A stretch of 56,649 nt of DNA from Bacillota bacterium (GCA_023459875.1 JAEWRY010000048.1:1-56649); one strand, 5' to 3'. Positions 41,679 through 52,756 are shown, numbered from the stretch's first letter. The notes: generated from the letters alone by a model not told the origin. A program made the numbers and translations.

Positions 41679-44600
41679 TTAGATTTTGGAGAACCGCATC
41701 AGAATGGTCGCGATTTCTGCTCTGGTGGCGGTTCCGGTGGGGTCGAGGAATCCGCTGCCCTTGCCGGAGATGAGCCCAACGGATACGGCCCACTTGACAG
41801 CGTCGGAGGCCCAGGAGGAGATCGCCGCGCTGTCGGTGAACTGAGCTACGTCGCCCAGGGCGCTTACGTCGGCGCCGGAGACGCGGGCGTAATTGCGGAA
41901 GATGACGGCCAGCTGTTCCCGGGTGACGCTGTCGTTCGGAGCGAAGAGGCCGCCGCCGATGCCGCTCACGATGCCCTTCTCGGCCGCCCAGGAGACCGCC
42001 GCGGAGTACCAGGTTCCCGCCGCCACGTCGGAGAAGCCGCTGTCCGCGACAGAGGCCGGCTCGCCTGCCATTCTCCACAGCACGGTGACGAGCATGGCGC
42101 GGGTGGTAGTGCCGTTGGGGCTGAAGAGAGTGTCGGACATGCCGTTCATCAGGCCGTTTGTATAGACATAGTCAACGGAGCTGTAGAACCAGTCGCTCAC
42201 CGCCACATCGGTAAAGGGAGGGGCGACGACCAGGGCGTAACGGGAGAAGTGGCCGGTGGTGAATTCGAAGTACTGCTTCCCGTCCACGGTGACAACGGAG
42301 CCGGTGACTTCGGTCAGGGTTCCGTCGTCGGCCAGGTAAACCACTCTCATGTTCTCACCGTCCATGGAGGAGGGAACGGGGATGCGTACGGTGGCCTTTC
42401 CGCCCGCCAGATCGCTGATGGTGCTGCCGGAGCTCGTGACTGTCAGGTCGATGACGTAGGCGTCGCCGATCTTATCCTGCACCTGCTGGGACAGGGTGGA
42501 GACGTCCACCTGTTCTGCCGTAATGGTGACCGTGCTGCCGGAGGCCCCGTCCGCGATGGCTTCCAGGGCTGCCTGGTCCAGGACGATCTGGGCGCTGTTT
42601 GTCTGGATGGTCATCGTGGCGGAGGTGTCGTCCACAATAGACCGAATGGTGGCAACCGGTATCTCAACCGTGGTCTTGGTGACGCTCCCGGAGGCTGTGG
42701 CATCCACGAAGACGTTGCTGGTGAAGGTCCCGGACACGCTGCCCTCGGCGCTCTCCAGCTGCTCGAGGATGTCGTCGGAGAATTCCTGCAGGTTCGTGGA
42801 AGCGGTTTGGCCGGACACCGTGGGATCGGCGTCTACGGTGACGACGATTGTGGTGATGCCGTTACTCTTGGTGGTTTTGGTGGTGACCTGCTCCGGGATG
42901 ATCGCCCCGCCGCCCGAGATGCCGCCGCCCGCGGCATAATTAAAGGTTGCGGAGATGGTGATGTCGTTTGCGGGCACGGTCAGAGAAATGGGGCTGCCTT
43001 TCTTTCCCAGCGCCGCGCCGCCCCAGGTGAGGGAGTAGCTGGCGTTGGGCGTTCCGACGACGCTCAGAACGGTGCCCACGGGGACCTTATCGCCGGAAAC
43101 GACAGGATGTGTGACGCTGCCGCTGTCGGTGTAGGAGGCGGTAATGCCTCCGTTGTCCCCCGGGGCGATGGTGATGACCGGCTGGTCGAACACAGCCGAG
43201 ATGGCGAAGGTTTTCGATTCACCCACCGTGAGGTTGATAACGGTTCCGTTCTGTCCGGCCGCCTCGCCGCCCCAGGACTCCAGGAAGTAGCCCGAGCTGG
43301 GCGTGGCCGTGACGGTAAGCTCGGTGCCTACCGGCAGTTCGTCTTCCGAAAGGGCGGTGACTGTGCCGCCGGTTCCGTCGGGATAAGTGACGGTGATGGT
43401 GCCGTTCACGGGCGTCGTGACCGCGAGAACGGGCATCACGCAGCGGATGTAGGTGTAGGTTTCGGGATCCACAAGCTTGTTTTTCACATTGGAGACGGTG
43501 ACGGTATAGCTGCCGTCGTCGTTCTTAACGGAGGAGACGACGTTCTCCACGGTGCCCTCGGGGCTTGCGGAGTCGGTGAGGCAGTCAAGTCCGCAGATGG
43601 TGAGGTCGGTGAAATAGCAGCCGTTGTCGGGGGAGACGGTGAAGGTGACGGTGCCCCTGTCGCGAATCACCGTTCCATCCTCGTCGGGGATATCGTTGGA
43701 CGTTCCGTTGTCGGCGGGGATCATTTCATTGAGCGAAACGGTATAGTAACCGCCGTTGCTGTCTTCGCCGCTGATGGGGATGGAGTAGTAGACCAGAGAC
43801 TCGAAGGTAACGCTGATGCGGGTATCCTCCCTGACCTCGTGAAGGGTGAGGGTTTTGGAGAGCTCGGTCTGAGCGGTACCGTTGACATACCACGTGCATA
43901 CCATATAGCCGTTATCATTGGTGTCGGGCGCTGCCGTGATGACCACGTCCATGCCGCTTGTGATTTGGACGCTGGTGGCGGTGGAGAGTTCGATGGTGCT
44001 CATGAGACCGGCGCTTAAGTACCCGGCCTGGGCCGTGGTGTAATTAAGGGTGCCGTGACCGTCGTCTTCGGAGGCCGAAATCTCGATCATGGTGGCGGGG
44101 ACGAAGGCCGCGTCCACCTCGGTTTCGCCGGTGACGTTACTCAGGGTGAGCACGATGCCATCCCTGGAGACCGAGCAGGGGGGCTTGCTGGCAACCGTCC
44201 AGCCGTTGAAGGCGTTATCCTCGTTGTAGCGCAGGGCGGTGAGAGTCAGCGTCCCGTGGCGGGGCACCGAGACGGTCGTCGCGTCCGGAATGGCCTCGTC
44301 GCTGTTTACCGCTGCGCTTACCGAGCCGTAGCCGATTCCGCTGGTGGTGATGGTGACGGTGTAGTAGGGTACCTCTTCAAATGTAACCGTCACGTCGGTA
44401 TCCGCGGAAAGGTCGTCAAGGGCGAAGACTGTATCCTCGGTATTGGTCGTTTCATCTTTAGCTTCGTCCCGAACGGTCCAGGATTTCACCTGATAGCCCT
44501 CGTCGGGCACGGCGGTGAAGGTGACGGTCTTGCCGGTGGCGATTCGTGAGGAACTGGATACGGCGGCGGAATCCACCTTGGCGGAGACGGAGCCGTTGTC

Positions 44601-47600
44601 GCCGCCCACGCCGTAGTTCACCACCCAGTCGTACCGCTCAAAGGTCACAAAGACCAAGGTGGAAGCGCTCACGGTGATCTGGCGCGTGGTGCCGGTGGTG
44701 GTGACCGTATCGTCGCCCACCGTCCAGCTGGCGACCTTGTAGTTGTTGGTCCCGCCGCCAGCCACGGTTTCCGGCACGGCGGTGAAGGTGATGACGTCGT
44801 CCGCCGCGGCAAGGCTTCCGCTGGTGAAGGCGGTGCCGTTCCTGACCGCCGAGACGGTGCCGCCCACGCTTCCGGTTACGCCGTAGGTGACGGTGCAGTT
44901 GGCCTCGGTTGCGAAGACGGCCGCGACCGTGGTATCGGCGGTGATGGTGAGACTGAGGGTGCTGGAGGCTTCGCCGCTTGCCGCGCCGTTCACCGTCCAG
45001 CCGGTGAAGGCGTAACCGGGTTTCGCCGCGGCGGTGAAGGTGACGGTGGAGTCGCCCACTACGGCAGCGGGGCTTGCGTCCACCGCGTTCGCGCCGATAG
45101 AAGCCGTGACGGTGCCGTTGGCGCCGCCGTAGGTGACGGTGTAGGACATGCGCTCGAACTTCACGGCGATGGCCGCGCCGACTTCGGCTTTGGCGGTGTA
45201 GACATAGGTGTTGGCGGTTTCGCCGGCCTGCTTTTGGCCGTTTACGTACCAGCCCTCCACCTGATAGCCGGTGTTGGGTGCGGAGGTGAAGGTGATGGTG
45301 CCGTCGATGGTGAGAATATCATTATTCTTAATGGCTTTGGTCTCGCCGAAGACGCTCTTCAGCACCGCGCTTGTGATGGTGCCGTAGGAATTGACGGCAG
45401 AGTAGGTGATCTCTTTGCCGATCGGCTCGTACTGCACCTGAATCTTCAGGCTGTCGGCGGTGGACTGGGCGGCCGTCATGGTGAGGGTATTGGGGCCGAT
45501 TTCATAAACCGCGGAGTCGGTGGGCACCTGCACGTCGTTTACGTACCAGTACTTGACCGCGTAGCCGGTTTCAGGCGCGGCCATGAAGGTGACCGCCGAG
45601 TCGGGCCAGGAGACGTAGGAATCGGTATAGCCCCGGTGGACCGTGAGGCTGCCGTCGTCATCCGCATAGGGATAGCCGGTTACCACTCCGCCGGCGGCCC
45701 AGGTCCGGGCGACCTGGGCGGTAATATCGCCGTTAAGCCCTCCCGCCTCGCTGCCGTTGGTGTCGTAAACGCTGTAGGTAAAGCTCATGGGGTCGATGGC
45801 TGTGAAGGAAGCGGAAACCGTGGTATCACCCGCGGGCATGGCGAAAGTGGTGCCGTCTACGGTGGTGCTGTTGTAGGACCAGCTGCCGAAGGTGAAGTCC
45901 AGGTCGGGGGTGATGGTCGCGAGGGTAATGGTTTCTCCCGCGATGGCCCTGCCGATCTCCTTCTGGGTGGTGATGCCGATGCTGCCGTTTGTTATCCCGG
46001 CGTCTACGGTCAGCGTATAGAGCTTGGCGGCGGTCACCGCGACGTTCAGGTCGGAGGTGATCTGGGTGACCGTATAGCTCCAGGTGCCGTCCGTGTTCTC
46101 GGTGCCGGAGCTGCTGCCCACGGTGAAGGAGGTGATGCGGTAGCCATCGTCCGGAACGGCAGTGAACACAGCCTTGGTTCCGTCCAGAACGTAATCCGCC
46201 GTGGCGGTGCTCGCCGTCTTTCCCGTGTAGGTCGCGGGAGAATAGGTGCGGTTCACAGAAGCGTTCGTGAGGCTGAAGTTCACGGTACGCTCGCTGAGGG
46301 CTTTGAAGTAGACGTTAATCTGGGCCGTGCTGCTGGCGGAGAGGCTCTCAATGGTGAGGACTTCGCCGATGAAGTCGGTGTCGTCGGCGGTCTTCACCGT
46401 CTCCCCGTCCACCGTCCAGTAGGAGATCATCATTGCGGCGTCGGGCACTGTGTTGGGTACGGCGGTGATAATCACCTTGGTGCCGTTGCCGATGCTGGCC
46501 CCGCTGGCGAAGGGAACGCCGTCGGTGGTGGCGGAGGTGATGGTGCCGCCCGCTCCGGCCGTGTAGCTCACAACCGAGAAGGACATGGGGATGAACCGGG
46601 CGGAGATGGTCTTGCTCTCGGCGAGGTCCGCCAGAGTCAGGGTGTTTTCGGGGGTTTCATTCACCACATCCCCGTCGGTCCAGCTTCTGAGCATATAGTT
46701 GGAGGAGGGGTGCGCGGTGAGGGTGAGGGTGTCGCCCTTATAAACGGTGATGCTGGTGCCGGAGGCGGTGACCGGGGCGTCCGCGGGAGCGCCGGAGTAG
46801 CCGGAACCGGTATAGGTAATGGTATAGGTGAGGGAGCCGCCGGGGTTGTTGGACACGTTCACGGTATACGCGTCGGGGTTCGCCACAAAGACCGCCTGGA
46901 CGGTGGTCGCGGCGCCCAGCGCGGCGATGGTGAGCACCTTGCTTGTTTCAGCGCTCGCGGCGCCGTCCACCATCCAGTGGTCGAAAACGTAGCCCCAGGC
47001 GGGCACCGCCGTAAAGGAGAGGGCCGTGCCGCCCGCCACCGAGCGGGTTTCGGAGAAGTCCGTGACCGCGTTGTTGGCTCTCACCACCACGGCGTTGTGG
47101 GTGGTGGAGGCGGGCTGACTGACGGAAACCGAGACACTGTAGATGTTCTGGTTGGTCCCGACTTCAATCGTCATTTCGGAATCCATTTCAAAGGTATAGC
47201 TCTTGCCTCCGGCATCGGGAGTGACCACAACACCGTTTGCCTGCCAGACGGCGCCGTCCAGCAGACTGTAGCCGGTTCTGGGTGCAACTTTCACCAATGT
47301 ATCGCCCAGAATGCTGGCGGTGACTTTGTCGACTTCGATACCGGTGCCGATGCTGGTGGTCTCCACCATATTACCGAAGCCGTCGTCCTTGAGATAGGTG
47401 GCCTGGAGATTGACGGGAAGACGCAGCGTGTAGGAGTCCCGCGCAAACACCGCGCTCAGGACGGTATCCACCTTGCCCATGGTGACCGACGCGGTGGAGG
47501 TTCCCGTTGCAGGATCATAGTCCCCCTGGAAATTGCCGTTCTGGTCGCCGGAAATGGTCCATTCCACGAAATGGTAGTTTGGTGCGGGCGTGGCCAGGAA

Positions 47601-50600
47601 GGTATAGGCAGCGCCCTGCTGCACCAGAGCGCCGCTCTGGATGGAGTTGCCCACGGCGGTCACGATGCCGTCCGACTTGCCGCTGTTTGCCGACTGGAAA
47701 TACAGATGGTTGCGGGTGATCTCAAACTCCGTGGTGACGAAGGTTTTTTCCGCGGTGGTTTGGAAGTGAAAGTAGTTGGAATGATCATTGGGATCGGTGG
47801 TAGTGGTCGTGGGGATCTGTGTAATCGGGTTAACGGTAGTTACCGTCCAACTCTTAACCCGGTAGCCGGCCTGGGGCGCCGCCTGGAGGCTGATATCGGT
47901 GCCGCCCGCGAAGGCGGTCTCTCGGTACCAGTCGTTGTCGGTGGCCGTGGTGGCAGCGTCGATTACCGCGCCGGTACTGTCCGTCACCGTGGGCTTCGTG
48001 ATCGCCACGGTGCCGACGATGGCGTTGTCGCTGCCGTATTTGGCGGAGGTGAGGGTGAAGTCGTACTTGGGACCCGTCAGGGTGTAGGTGCTGGAGGTAA
48101 AGGTGAAGTTATAGTTATAATAATCTTCGCTCACAGAGGAGCCGGGAGCGCCCACGATGGTGTAGAGCCCGGGGTCCAGTTTGGGATCGATGGTGACCTG
48201 GGTTCCGGCGGTATTATAGGAATTTACCGCGAGGCCCAGGTTCGCGAGGGTATTCCCGTAAACAAGGCCCGTGGTAGAAGTGACCTCCAGATTATCGTAA
48301 GTGGGCTGCGTGAGGCTGCTGTTGCCGGAGACGCCCTCCAGCTTCTGCTTGATGCCCACGGTGACGCTGCGCTGGGTCACAATGATATCCTTGGAGGCCG
48401 CGAGCGCGTTGTCCACATAGGCCCTCAGCTCGAATTTACCCACCTTTCTGGCGGTCACCGTACTGCCGGAAACAAACTCCGGGTGTTCCACGGACTGGAA
48501 CTGGACGTAGAGATAGGGAATTCTGATGGTAAAGAGGTCGAAGAAGGAATAGGTGAGATACCCTGTGACCACGACCGGGGATGTCTGATAGACCTTATAG
48601 GTGACGCCGGAGGTTACTTCCTCCGCCGTGACCTTACCGGCGCTCACTCCCACCGACATAAGCTGCGGCGTAATGCCGCTGCCGAAGACATAGGCACTGT
48701 CGGCGTTGAGCAGGTAGCCGCTTTCGTTGCCGGAGGAATAGTATACCGTCTGGGAGAGGACAAGCGACCCGAACACCCGGCTGCCGGTGTAGACCGCCGT
48801 AATTTCGTAGACGCCCTTGGGCAGGTTGACGGCGATGTTGTCCCCGTCCCTGTCGGTGCCGCCCAGGTCAAGGGTGGCCGTCGATTGATAGTTGGCGTCG
48901 GCCGTGCCCAAGGCAACGGTGTAGGATGCCAGGTAGTCCGCGCCTCTGACGAGGAAGTTCACGTTGCCGGAGGGGGCGAAGGTGTGGTTCGAGTGAGCCG
49001 ATTTCAGCATCAAAGAAACCGTCTGGTTCGAAATGCTCGTGACGAAGCTGTCGGGCACCAGCATCGGTGTGCGCATGGAATAGTTGAGGGTGAAGACGTC
49101 GGAATAGGAAGAGATGTAGTAGACCTGGCCCACGTCCGCGTCTTCATAGATGACGTTCACGCGGCACCGGTACTCTCCCGCGGTGGACTGGCCGGAGTTC
49201 TTGAAGATATAGGAAGATTTAATGGCGCCGTCCAGATTTACCCAGCCGTCGTCCGTCAGCTTCTGCCACTGATAGCGGGGCTCTTCATCGTAGTTCTCCG
49301 CCACGGAGACGGAAACGGTGCTGCTGGTGTCGGGGTAGACAAGCAGCGAATAGTCGGTGACGGAGGAGATTACCGCGCCGGTCTCGTCGTCGTATGCGTT
49401 TGTGACGTTCGCGGTGACGCCGTCCAGCGTAATGGTGGGATAGCCCTTGTCGGGCTTGGTGCGGGCGGTGAGGATGCCGCTCTGGATGCTCATCCTGGGC
49501 ACCGCCGACCTGATCGCCTGGATTTGGTAGCTGTACTGGGTGTAGTCAGCCAGGCCGCCGTCCAGGAACTGGTAGTGGCGCATGGTGGAGCCATCTTCAT
49601 TCTTAGTGATGAAGCTCACATCCGACGCGTTCACAAAGCCCAGCTCATAGCTGCCGCTGCCGTCCGGGAACTCATAGTAGCGGTAGATCTGGAAGCCGGA
49701 GACCGCGCAGCTGGAGGGATAGGACCAGGTGAGGGCGTTGGTGTCGTCGGTGGTGAGGGTGTTGTCCTGGGCAAAGTCGGTGGGCAGGGCGGGGGGAGCC
49801 GTCACGTCCTTCACCAGGTAACTCACCACGGGTATGGTTTTGCCGTCCACGTCGAAGGTGTAGGCAAAGAGCTTCCAGGCGAAGTAATACCCGAACTCCT
49901 CCGCCTCCGACGGCAGGTCGTAGATACAGCCGGTATAGGTACTGCCCTCCGAGGTTATGGTCGCCTTGCCGTACCCGTACTCATAGCCGGCGGAAACGCC
50001 GAATATGAAATCACCCGGACCGGCCCCGATTTTAAACTCGATAGAGTCGGTGTTGCTGAAGCCGGAGCTGTTTTCCTCGGTGATGGAGATAGACTGCTCG
50101 CTGCTGGAGCCGTAAGCGCTGTACTGCATACCGCTCCAGGAGCCGTTATATACCTTGACATTGCTGTAGCCCGCCGTGCTGGAGGGGTAGGTGGAGGGCT
50201 CGCCCACGGTATGGTCGAGCACCTTGCCCGCGATCTGGGGAAGCTCCGGATAGTCCTTGCGGATTTTTTCATACTTATCCAGCGCCAGCACCACGGTCGC
50301 CGCCGTGTGGGGGATATTGACCGACATCTTCTGAGTGTCGTAGCCGGTCACCTCGCCGGTGGACTCGTCGATGATGGGCACGTAGGAGTCGAACACGTAG
50401 TATTCCATAGGGATGGAGTAGAACACCACGGAGTCCTGGCCCACGATGGTGGAATAGGTGACGCTCATCTCCGTCGTGGAGGTTTCGGTGGTCTCCCAGG
50501 TGAAGCCGTGGGAGTAAGCCAGCTCGGTCTCCATGCCGGCCACCTTCACGCCGAAGACCTCAAAGTCGTGCTGGAAGGAGACGTATAAGCCGATGCTCAG

Positions 50601-52574
50601 GGTGTGGGAGGAGGTGTGTTCCGTTCCCGTGCCCGTGGTCTTCCCGTAGCTTGTGGAGGATTCCATGCTGCTGCCGCTCAGGTCGTCCCGGTCCAGGTCG
50701 CTGAAATAGGGGGTGGAGGCCAGCACCGCCAGGACCTCCGGGTCGGAGTAGCAAACGCCGTGCTCGTTGGTGTATTTGATGAAGCTGGTGTCCTGATCGC
50801 AGTTGAGCTTGCAGTAGGACACGGAGCGGTCCACCGGGCGGGTCTTGGTGTTGACATCGAAATCATAGCCCGTGACCGCGCCGGTGGTGGAGTCCTTGAC
50901 CTCGGTCAGCTCGCCCTCCACGGAGACGCGGACGGTTTCGGCGCCCTTGGTCACCTTCGCGCCCCCGGAAACCGTAGTCCAGGAGTGCAGGATGCATGTG
51001 ATCCACCAGTTCTGCCAGTCGTAAGGGGTAAAGACCAGAGCCTGGTCGTAGGCTTCGGACGAATAGTTGAGGGTGACGTCCAGAGTCTGCTTGCCTTTGC
51101 CCAGGTAATCGGCCGCCACGACGTTGTATTCCGAATAGAAGCGGCCGCCATAGGTCCGGATCCAGTTGGGATAATACTCGTTGATCTTGGTGTTGAAATC
51201 GGGGTTCTGATCCAGCGCCGCTGTGATGTTCAGCCCGTCGTTGCCGTATTCGATGATCAGGCTGTCGATGTAGATGCTCGCTGCGCGGCCTACACCCAGC
51301 ATGTTGATGGCGGAAATGTTGGCTACGTTGGTGGGCAGGCTGTAGAACCGGTCGTTATGGGTCGCCATCACCTTATAGACATAGGTCCCGTCCTTTTTGG
51401 CGAAGAGATCGAAGTTCTGCGCCACGCTCTGCAGGAAGGTGTCCGTCGTGCCGTCGTATGTATAGAAGGCCACGAACCGGGTATTGAGGTTGCGCCCGGC
51501 GATATCGCTGTTGAGCTGGCCGCCCAGGATCAGGTCGTTCACATTGTCGCCGTCCACATCTCCGAAGGTAAAGGCCGCGCGGACGATCTGAGAGGTGTTG
51601 TACTTGAGGTCGATGGTCATGTTCTTCTGCAGCATGGCGGTTTTGGAGCCGCAGAGGACCACCGCCTGGCTGTTGGTGTAATTGCTGGAGCCGTAATAGT
51701 AACCCCAGGTGAGTCCCAGGTCGTCCACGCCGTCGCGGTTAAAATCGCCGCTCGTGAGGGAGACCATGTTGGATACGTAGGGGTTTTCGTTGAAATAATA
51801 GGTCCAGGCCTTCGCCCAGTGGGAAACGTTCTCAAAATAAGTGTCGGCGTTGCCGCTGTTAAAGGTGCTGTCGATCTGCAGGTCGTAAATCTCCACGCGG
51901 GAGCTGCCCTGCTGCGGCACGTAGACGGCCACCTCGTCCACTCCGTCGCCGTCGTAGTCGCCGGCGGAGACTTTCAGGTAGTTGGCCAGCAGATAGGAGT
52001 CTTGGGAAAAATTCTCCGTCATTTTACTTCCGTAGTTGCCGATGGTCGCACTGGTGCCGAGCAGCTCCTTGGCGCTGCCCTGAGTATTGCCCGCGGGGTT
52101 GGAGAAATAGAGGTAGAGGCCGCCGCCAGGACTCAGACTGCCCGCCGCCACGGTGACCACCTGCCCGGTGAGGGCCGAGGTGCTCTTTGTGAAGTTGCCC
52201 GAGGCGGAAGCGGTCATTGCGTAAGTACCCGTGGAAATACCGGTGAGGACTTTACTTTGGTCATTCTGAAATACATCCCATGATTTACCAACCGCCTTGT
52301 CGTAGCCCCAGATGGTGCTGGAAGTGGTGCCCGTCTGAAACAGTTCGTAGACGGGATTGACCGTGACGTCATTCCGCCCGTAGGGGTTGTCCGTGCTGTT
52401 CAGGTCGACCCCGTCCGGAAGCTGGGAGGTGTCGATGCCCAGCGCGTCCAGCGCGTTCATGTCGCTGATGTCCGTATCGCCTCCTGCGGCCGAAGCCGGC
52501 AGCGTAACGGCCGGCAGCATGGTGGCGACCATGCATACCGTTAAGAACAGTGCCAATAATCGTTTGCCTTTCAT
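41679..52574 (-). CDS. giant secreted SLH-domain protein (about 3630 aa)
   Basis: A signal peptide (1-31, ending ASAAGG) is followed by an FG-GAP/VCBS-like part with calcium-type motifs DYDGDGVDE (near 200), DFNRDGVDD (near 275) and DVDGDNVND (near 338). A Ser/Thr/Tyr-rich region (about 650-925) resembles beta-pore-forming-toxin sequences. Next come a fibronectin-III-like domain (925-1035), Ig-like domains (1045-1390) and an MBG-like segment (1395-1500), then about 18 degenerate repeats of 75-110 aa (about 1500-3208) of the 'bacterial repeat' type (VTFTAxPxxGYxVxxWTVNG). A GAIN/ZU5-like linker (3235-3445) and three SLH domains (3453-3631) close it. SLH binds pyruvylated wall polymer, so it is a cell-surface fibre or adhesin. 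The ATG follows GAGGGGG. Confidence 0.92.
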   Translation of the reverse strand: MKGKRLLALFLTVCMVATMLPAVTLPASAAGGDTDISDMNALDALGIDTSQLPDGVDLNSTDNPYGRNDVTVNPVYELFQTGTTSSTIWGYDKAVGKSWDVFQNDQSKVLTGISTGTYAMTASASGNFTKSTSALTGQVVTVAAGSLSPGGGLYLYFSNPAGNTQGSAKELLGTSATIGNYGSKMTENFSQDSYLLANYLKVSAGDYDGDGVDEVAVYVPQQGSSRVEIYDLQIDSTFNSGNADTYFENVSHWAKAWTYYFNENPYVSNMVSLTSGDFNRDGVDDLGLTWGYYYGSSNYTNSQAVVLCGSKTAMLQKNMTIDLKYNTSQIVRAAFTFGDVDGDNVNDLILGGQLNSDIAGRNLNTRFVAFYTYDGTTDTFLQSVAQNFDLFAKKDGTYVYKVMATHNDRFYSLPTNVANISAINMLGVGRAASIYIDSLIIEYGNDGLNITAALDQNPDFNTKINEYYPNWIRTYGGRFYSEYNVVAADYLGKGKQTLDVTLNYSSEAYDQALVFTPYDWQNWWITCILHSWTTVSGGAKVTKGAETVRVSVEGELTEVKDSTTGAVTGYDFDVNTKTRPVDRSVSYCKLNCDQDTSFIKYTNEHGVCYSDPEVLAVLASTPYFSDLDRDDLSGSSMESSTSYGKTTGTGTEHTSSHTLSIGLYVSFQHDFEVFGVKVAGMETELAYSHGFTWETTETSTTEMSVTYSTIVGQDSVVFYSIPMEYYVFDSYVPIIDESTGEVTGYDTQKMSVNIPHTAATVVLALDKYEKIRKDYPELPQIAGKVLDHTVGEPSTYPSSTAGYSNVKVYNGSWSGMQYSAYGSSSEQSISITEENSSGFSNTDSIEFKIGAGPGDFIFGVSAGYEYGYGKATITSEGSTYTGCIYDLPSEAEEFGYYFAWKLFAYTFDVDGKTIPVVSYLVKDVTAPPALPTDFAQDNTLTTDDTNALTWSYPSSCAVSGFQIYRYYEFPDGSGSYELGFVNASDVSFITKNEDGSTMRHYQFLDGGLADYTQYSYQIQAIRSAVPRMSIQSGILTARTKPDKGYPTITLDGVTANVTNAYDDETGAVISSVTDYSLLVYPDTSSTVSVSVAENYDEEPRYQWQKLTDDGWVNLDGAIKSSYIFKNSGQSTAGEYRCRVNVIYEDADVGQVYYISSYSDVFTLNYSMRTPMLVPDSFVTSISNQTVSLMLKSAHSNHTFAPSGNVNFLVRGADYLASYTVALGTADANYQSTATLDLGGTDRDGDNIAVNLPKGVYEITAVYTGSRVFGSLVLSQTVYYSSGNESGYLLNADSAYVFGSGITPQLMSVGVSAGKVTAEEVTSGVTYKVYQTSPVVVTGYLTYSFFDLFTIRIPYLYVQFQSVEHPEFVSGSTVTARKVGKFELRAYVDNALAASKDIIVTQRSVTVGIKQKLEGVSGNSSLTQPTYDNLEVTSTTGLVYGNTLANLGLAVNSYNTAGTQVTIDPKLDPGLYTIVGAPGSSVSEDYYNYNFTFTSSTYTLTGPKYDFTLTSAKYGSDNAIVGTVAITKPTVTDSTGAVIDAATTATDNDWYRETAFAGGTDISLQAAPQAGYRVKSWTVTTVNPITQIPTTTTTDPNDHSNYFHFQTTAEKTFVTTEFEITRNHLYFQSANSGKSDGIVTAVGNSIQSGALVQQGAAYTFLATPAPNYHFVEWTISGDQNGNFQGDYDPATGTSTASVTMGKVDTVLSAVFARDSYTLRLPVNLQATYLKDDGFGNMVETTSIGTGIEVDKVTASILGDTLVKVAPRTGYSLLDGAVWQANGVVVTPDAGGKSYTFEMDSEMTIEVGTNQNIYSVSVSVSQPASTTHNAVVVRANNAVTDFSETRSVAGGTALSFTAVPAWGYVFDHWMVDGAASAETSKVLTIAALGAATTVQAVFVANPDAYTVNVSNNPGGSLTYTITYTGSGYSGAPADAPVTASGTSITVYKGDTLTLTAHPSSNYMLRSWTDGDVVNETPENTLTLADLAESKTISARFIPMSFSVVSYTAGAGGTITSATTDGVPFASGASIGNGTKVIITAVPNTVPDAAMMISYWTVDGETVKTADDTDFIGEVLTIESLSASSTAQINVYFKALSERTVNFSLTNASVNRTYSPATYTGKTASTATADYVLDGTKAVFTAVPDDGYRITSFTVGSSSGTENTDGTWSYTVTQITSDLNVAVTAAKLYTLTVDAGITNGSIGITTQKEIGRAIAGETITLATITPDLDFTFGSWSYNSTTVDGTTFAMPAGDTTVSASFTAIDPMSFTYSVYDTNGSEAGGLNGDITAQVARTWAAGGVVTGYPYADDDGSLTVHRGYTDSYVSWPDSAVTFMAAPETGYAVKYWYVNDVQVPTDSAVYEIGPNTLTMTAAQSTADSLKIQVQYEPIGKEITYSAVNSYGTITSAVLKSVFGETKAIKNNDILTIDGTITFTSAPNTGYQVEGWYVNGQKQAGETANTYVYTAKAEVGAAIAVKFERMSYTVTYGGANGTVTASIGANAVDASPAAVVGDSTVTFTAAAKPGYAFTGWTVNGAASGEASSTLSLTITADTTVAAVFATEANCTVTYGVTGSVGGTVSAVRNGTAFTSGSLAAADDVITFTAVPETVAGGGTNNYKVASWTVGDDTVTTTGTTRQITVSASTLVFVTFERYDWVVNYGVGGDNGSVSAKVDSAAVSSSSRIATGKTVTFTAVPDEGYQVKSWTVRDEAKDETTNTEDTVFALDDLSADTDVTVTFEEVPYYTVTITTSGIGYGSVSAAVNSDEAIPDATTVSVPRHGTLTLTALRYNEDNAFNGWTVASKPPCSVSRDGIVLTLSNVTGETEVDAAFVPATMIEISASEDDGHGTLNYTTAQAGYLSAGLMSTIELSTATSVQITSGMDVVITAAPDTNDNGYMVCTWYVNGTAQTELSKTLTLHEVREDTRISVTFESLVYYSIPISGEDSNGGYYTVSLNEMIPADNGTSNDIPDEDGTVIRDRGTVTFTVSPDNGCYFTDLTICGLDCLTDSASPEGTVENVVSSVKNDDGSYTVTVSNVKNKLVDPETYTYIRCVMPVLAVTTPVNGTITVTYPDGTGGTVTALSEDELPVGTELTVTATPSSGYFLESWGGEAAGQNGTVINLTVGESKTFAISAVFDQPVITIAPGDNGGITASYTDSGSVTHPVVSGDKVPVGTVLSVVGTPNASYSLTWGGAALGKKGSPISLTVPANDITISATFNYAAGGGISGGGAIIPEQVTTKTTKSNGITTIVVTVDADPTVSGQTASTNLQEFSDDILEQLESAEGSVSGTFTSNVFVDATASGSVTKTTVEIPVATIRSIVDDTSATMTIQTNSAQIVLDQAALEAIADGASGSTVTITAEQVDVSTLSQQVQDKIGDAYVIDLTVTSSGSTISDLAGGKATVRIPVPSSMDGENMRVVYLADDGTLTEVTGSVVTVDGKQYFEFTTGHFSRYALVVAPPFTDVAVSDWFYSSVDYVYTNGLMNGMSDTLFSPNGTTTRAMLVTVLWRMAGEPASVADSGFSDVAAGTWYSAAVSWAAEKGIVSGIGGGLFAPNDSVTREQLAVIFRNYARVSGADVSALGDVAQFTDSAAISSWASDAVKWAVSVGLISGKGSGFLDPTGTATRAEIATILMRFSKI

Positions 52575-52727
52575 CAATCGTGCCCCCTCAAATTTCTGGA
52601 ATACCGCTCAAAATGGAGTAGCCACCAACCTTGGGCGGTTATTCTGTTTTCCCTCTCCGTCAAATGTCCGGCAGTCCTGCCGCCCCATTGCGGCATGGAC
52701 ATTCGGTAACATAGAATCGATGTATTG

Positions 52728-52756
52728 ATTATATAGTATGATTTTACCAATTTCAA
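52728..52756 (-). promoter_or_regulatory. promoter of the giant SLH gene
   Basis: On the minus strand TTGAAA (52751-52756), 17 bases, TATAAT (52728-52733), close to consensus. It gives a leader of about 145 bases. Confidence 0.7.

Noticed and set aside
45234..50588. Plus-strand open frame of 1784 codons, with others at 41292-44018 and 50604-52283
   Set aside because: They lie antisense to the giant SLH gene, which has a signal peptide, recognisable domains, promoter and ribosome site. The antisense frames have Gly/Val/Asp/His-rich composition typical of shadow frames in GC-rich DNA.
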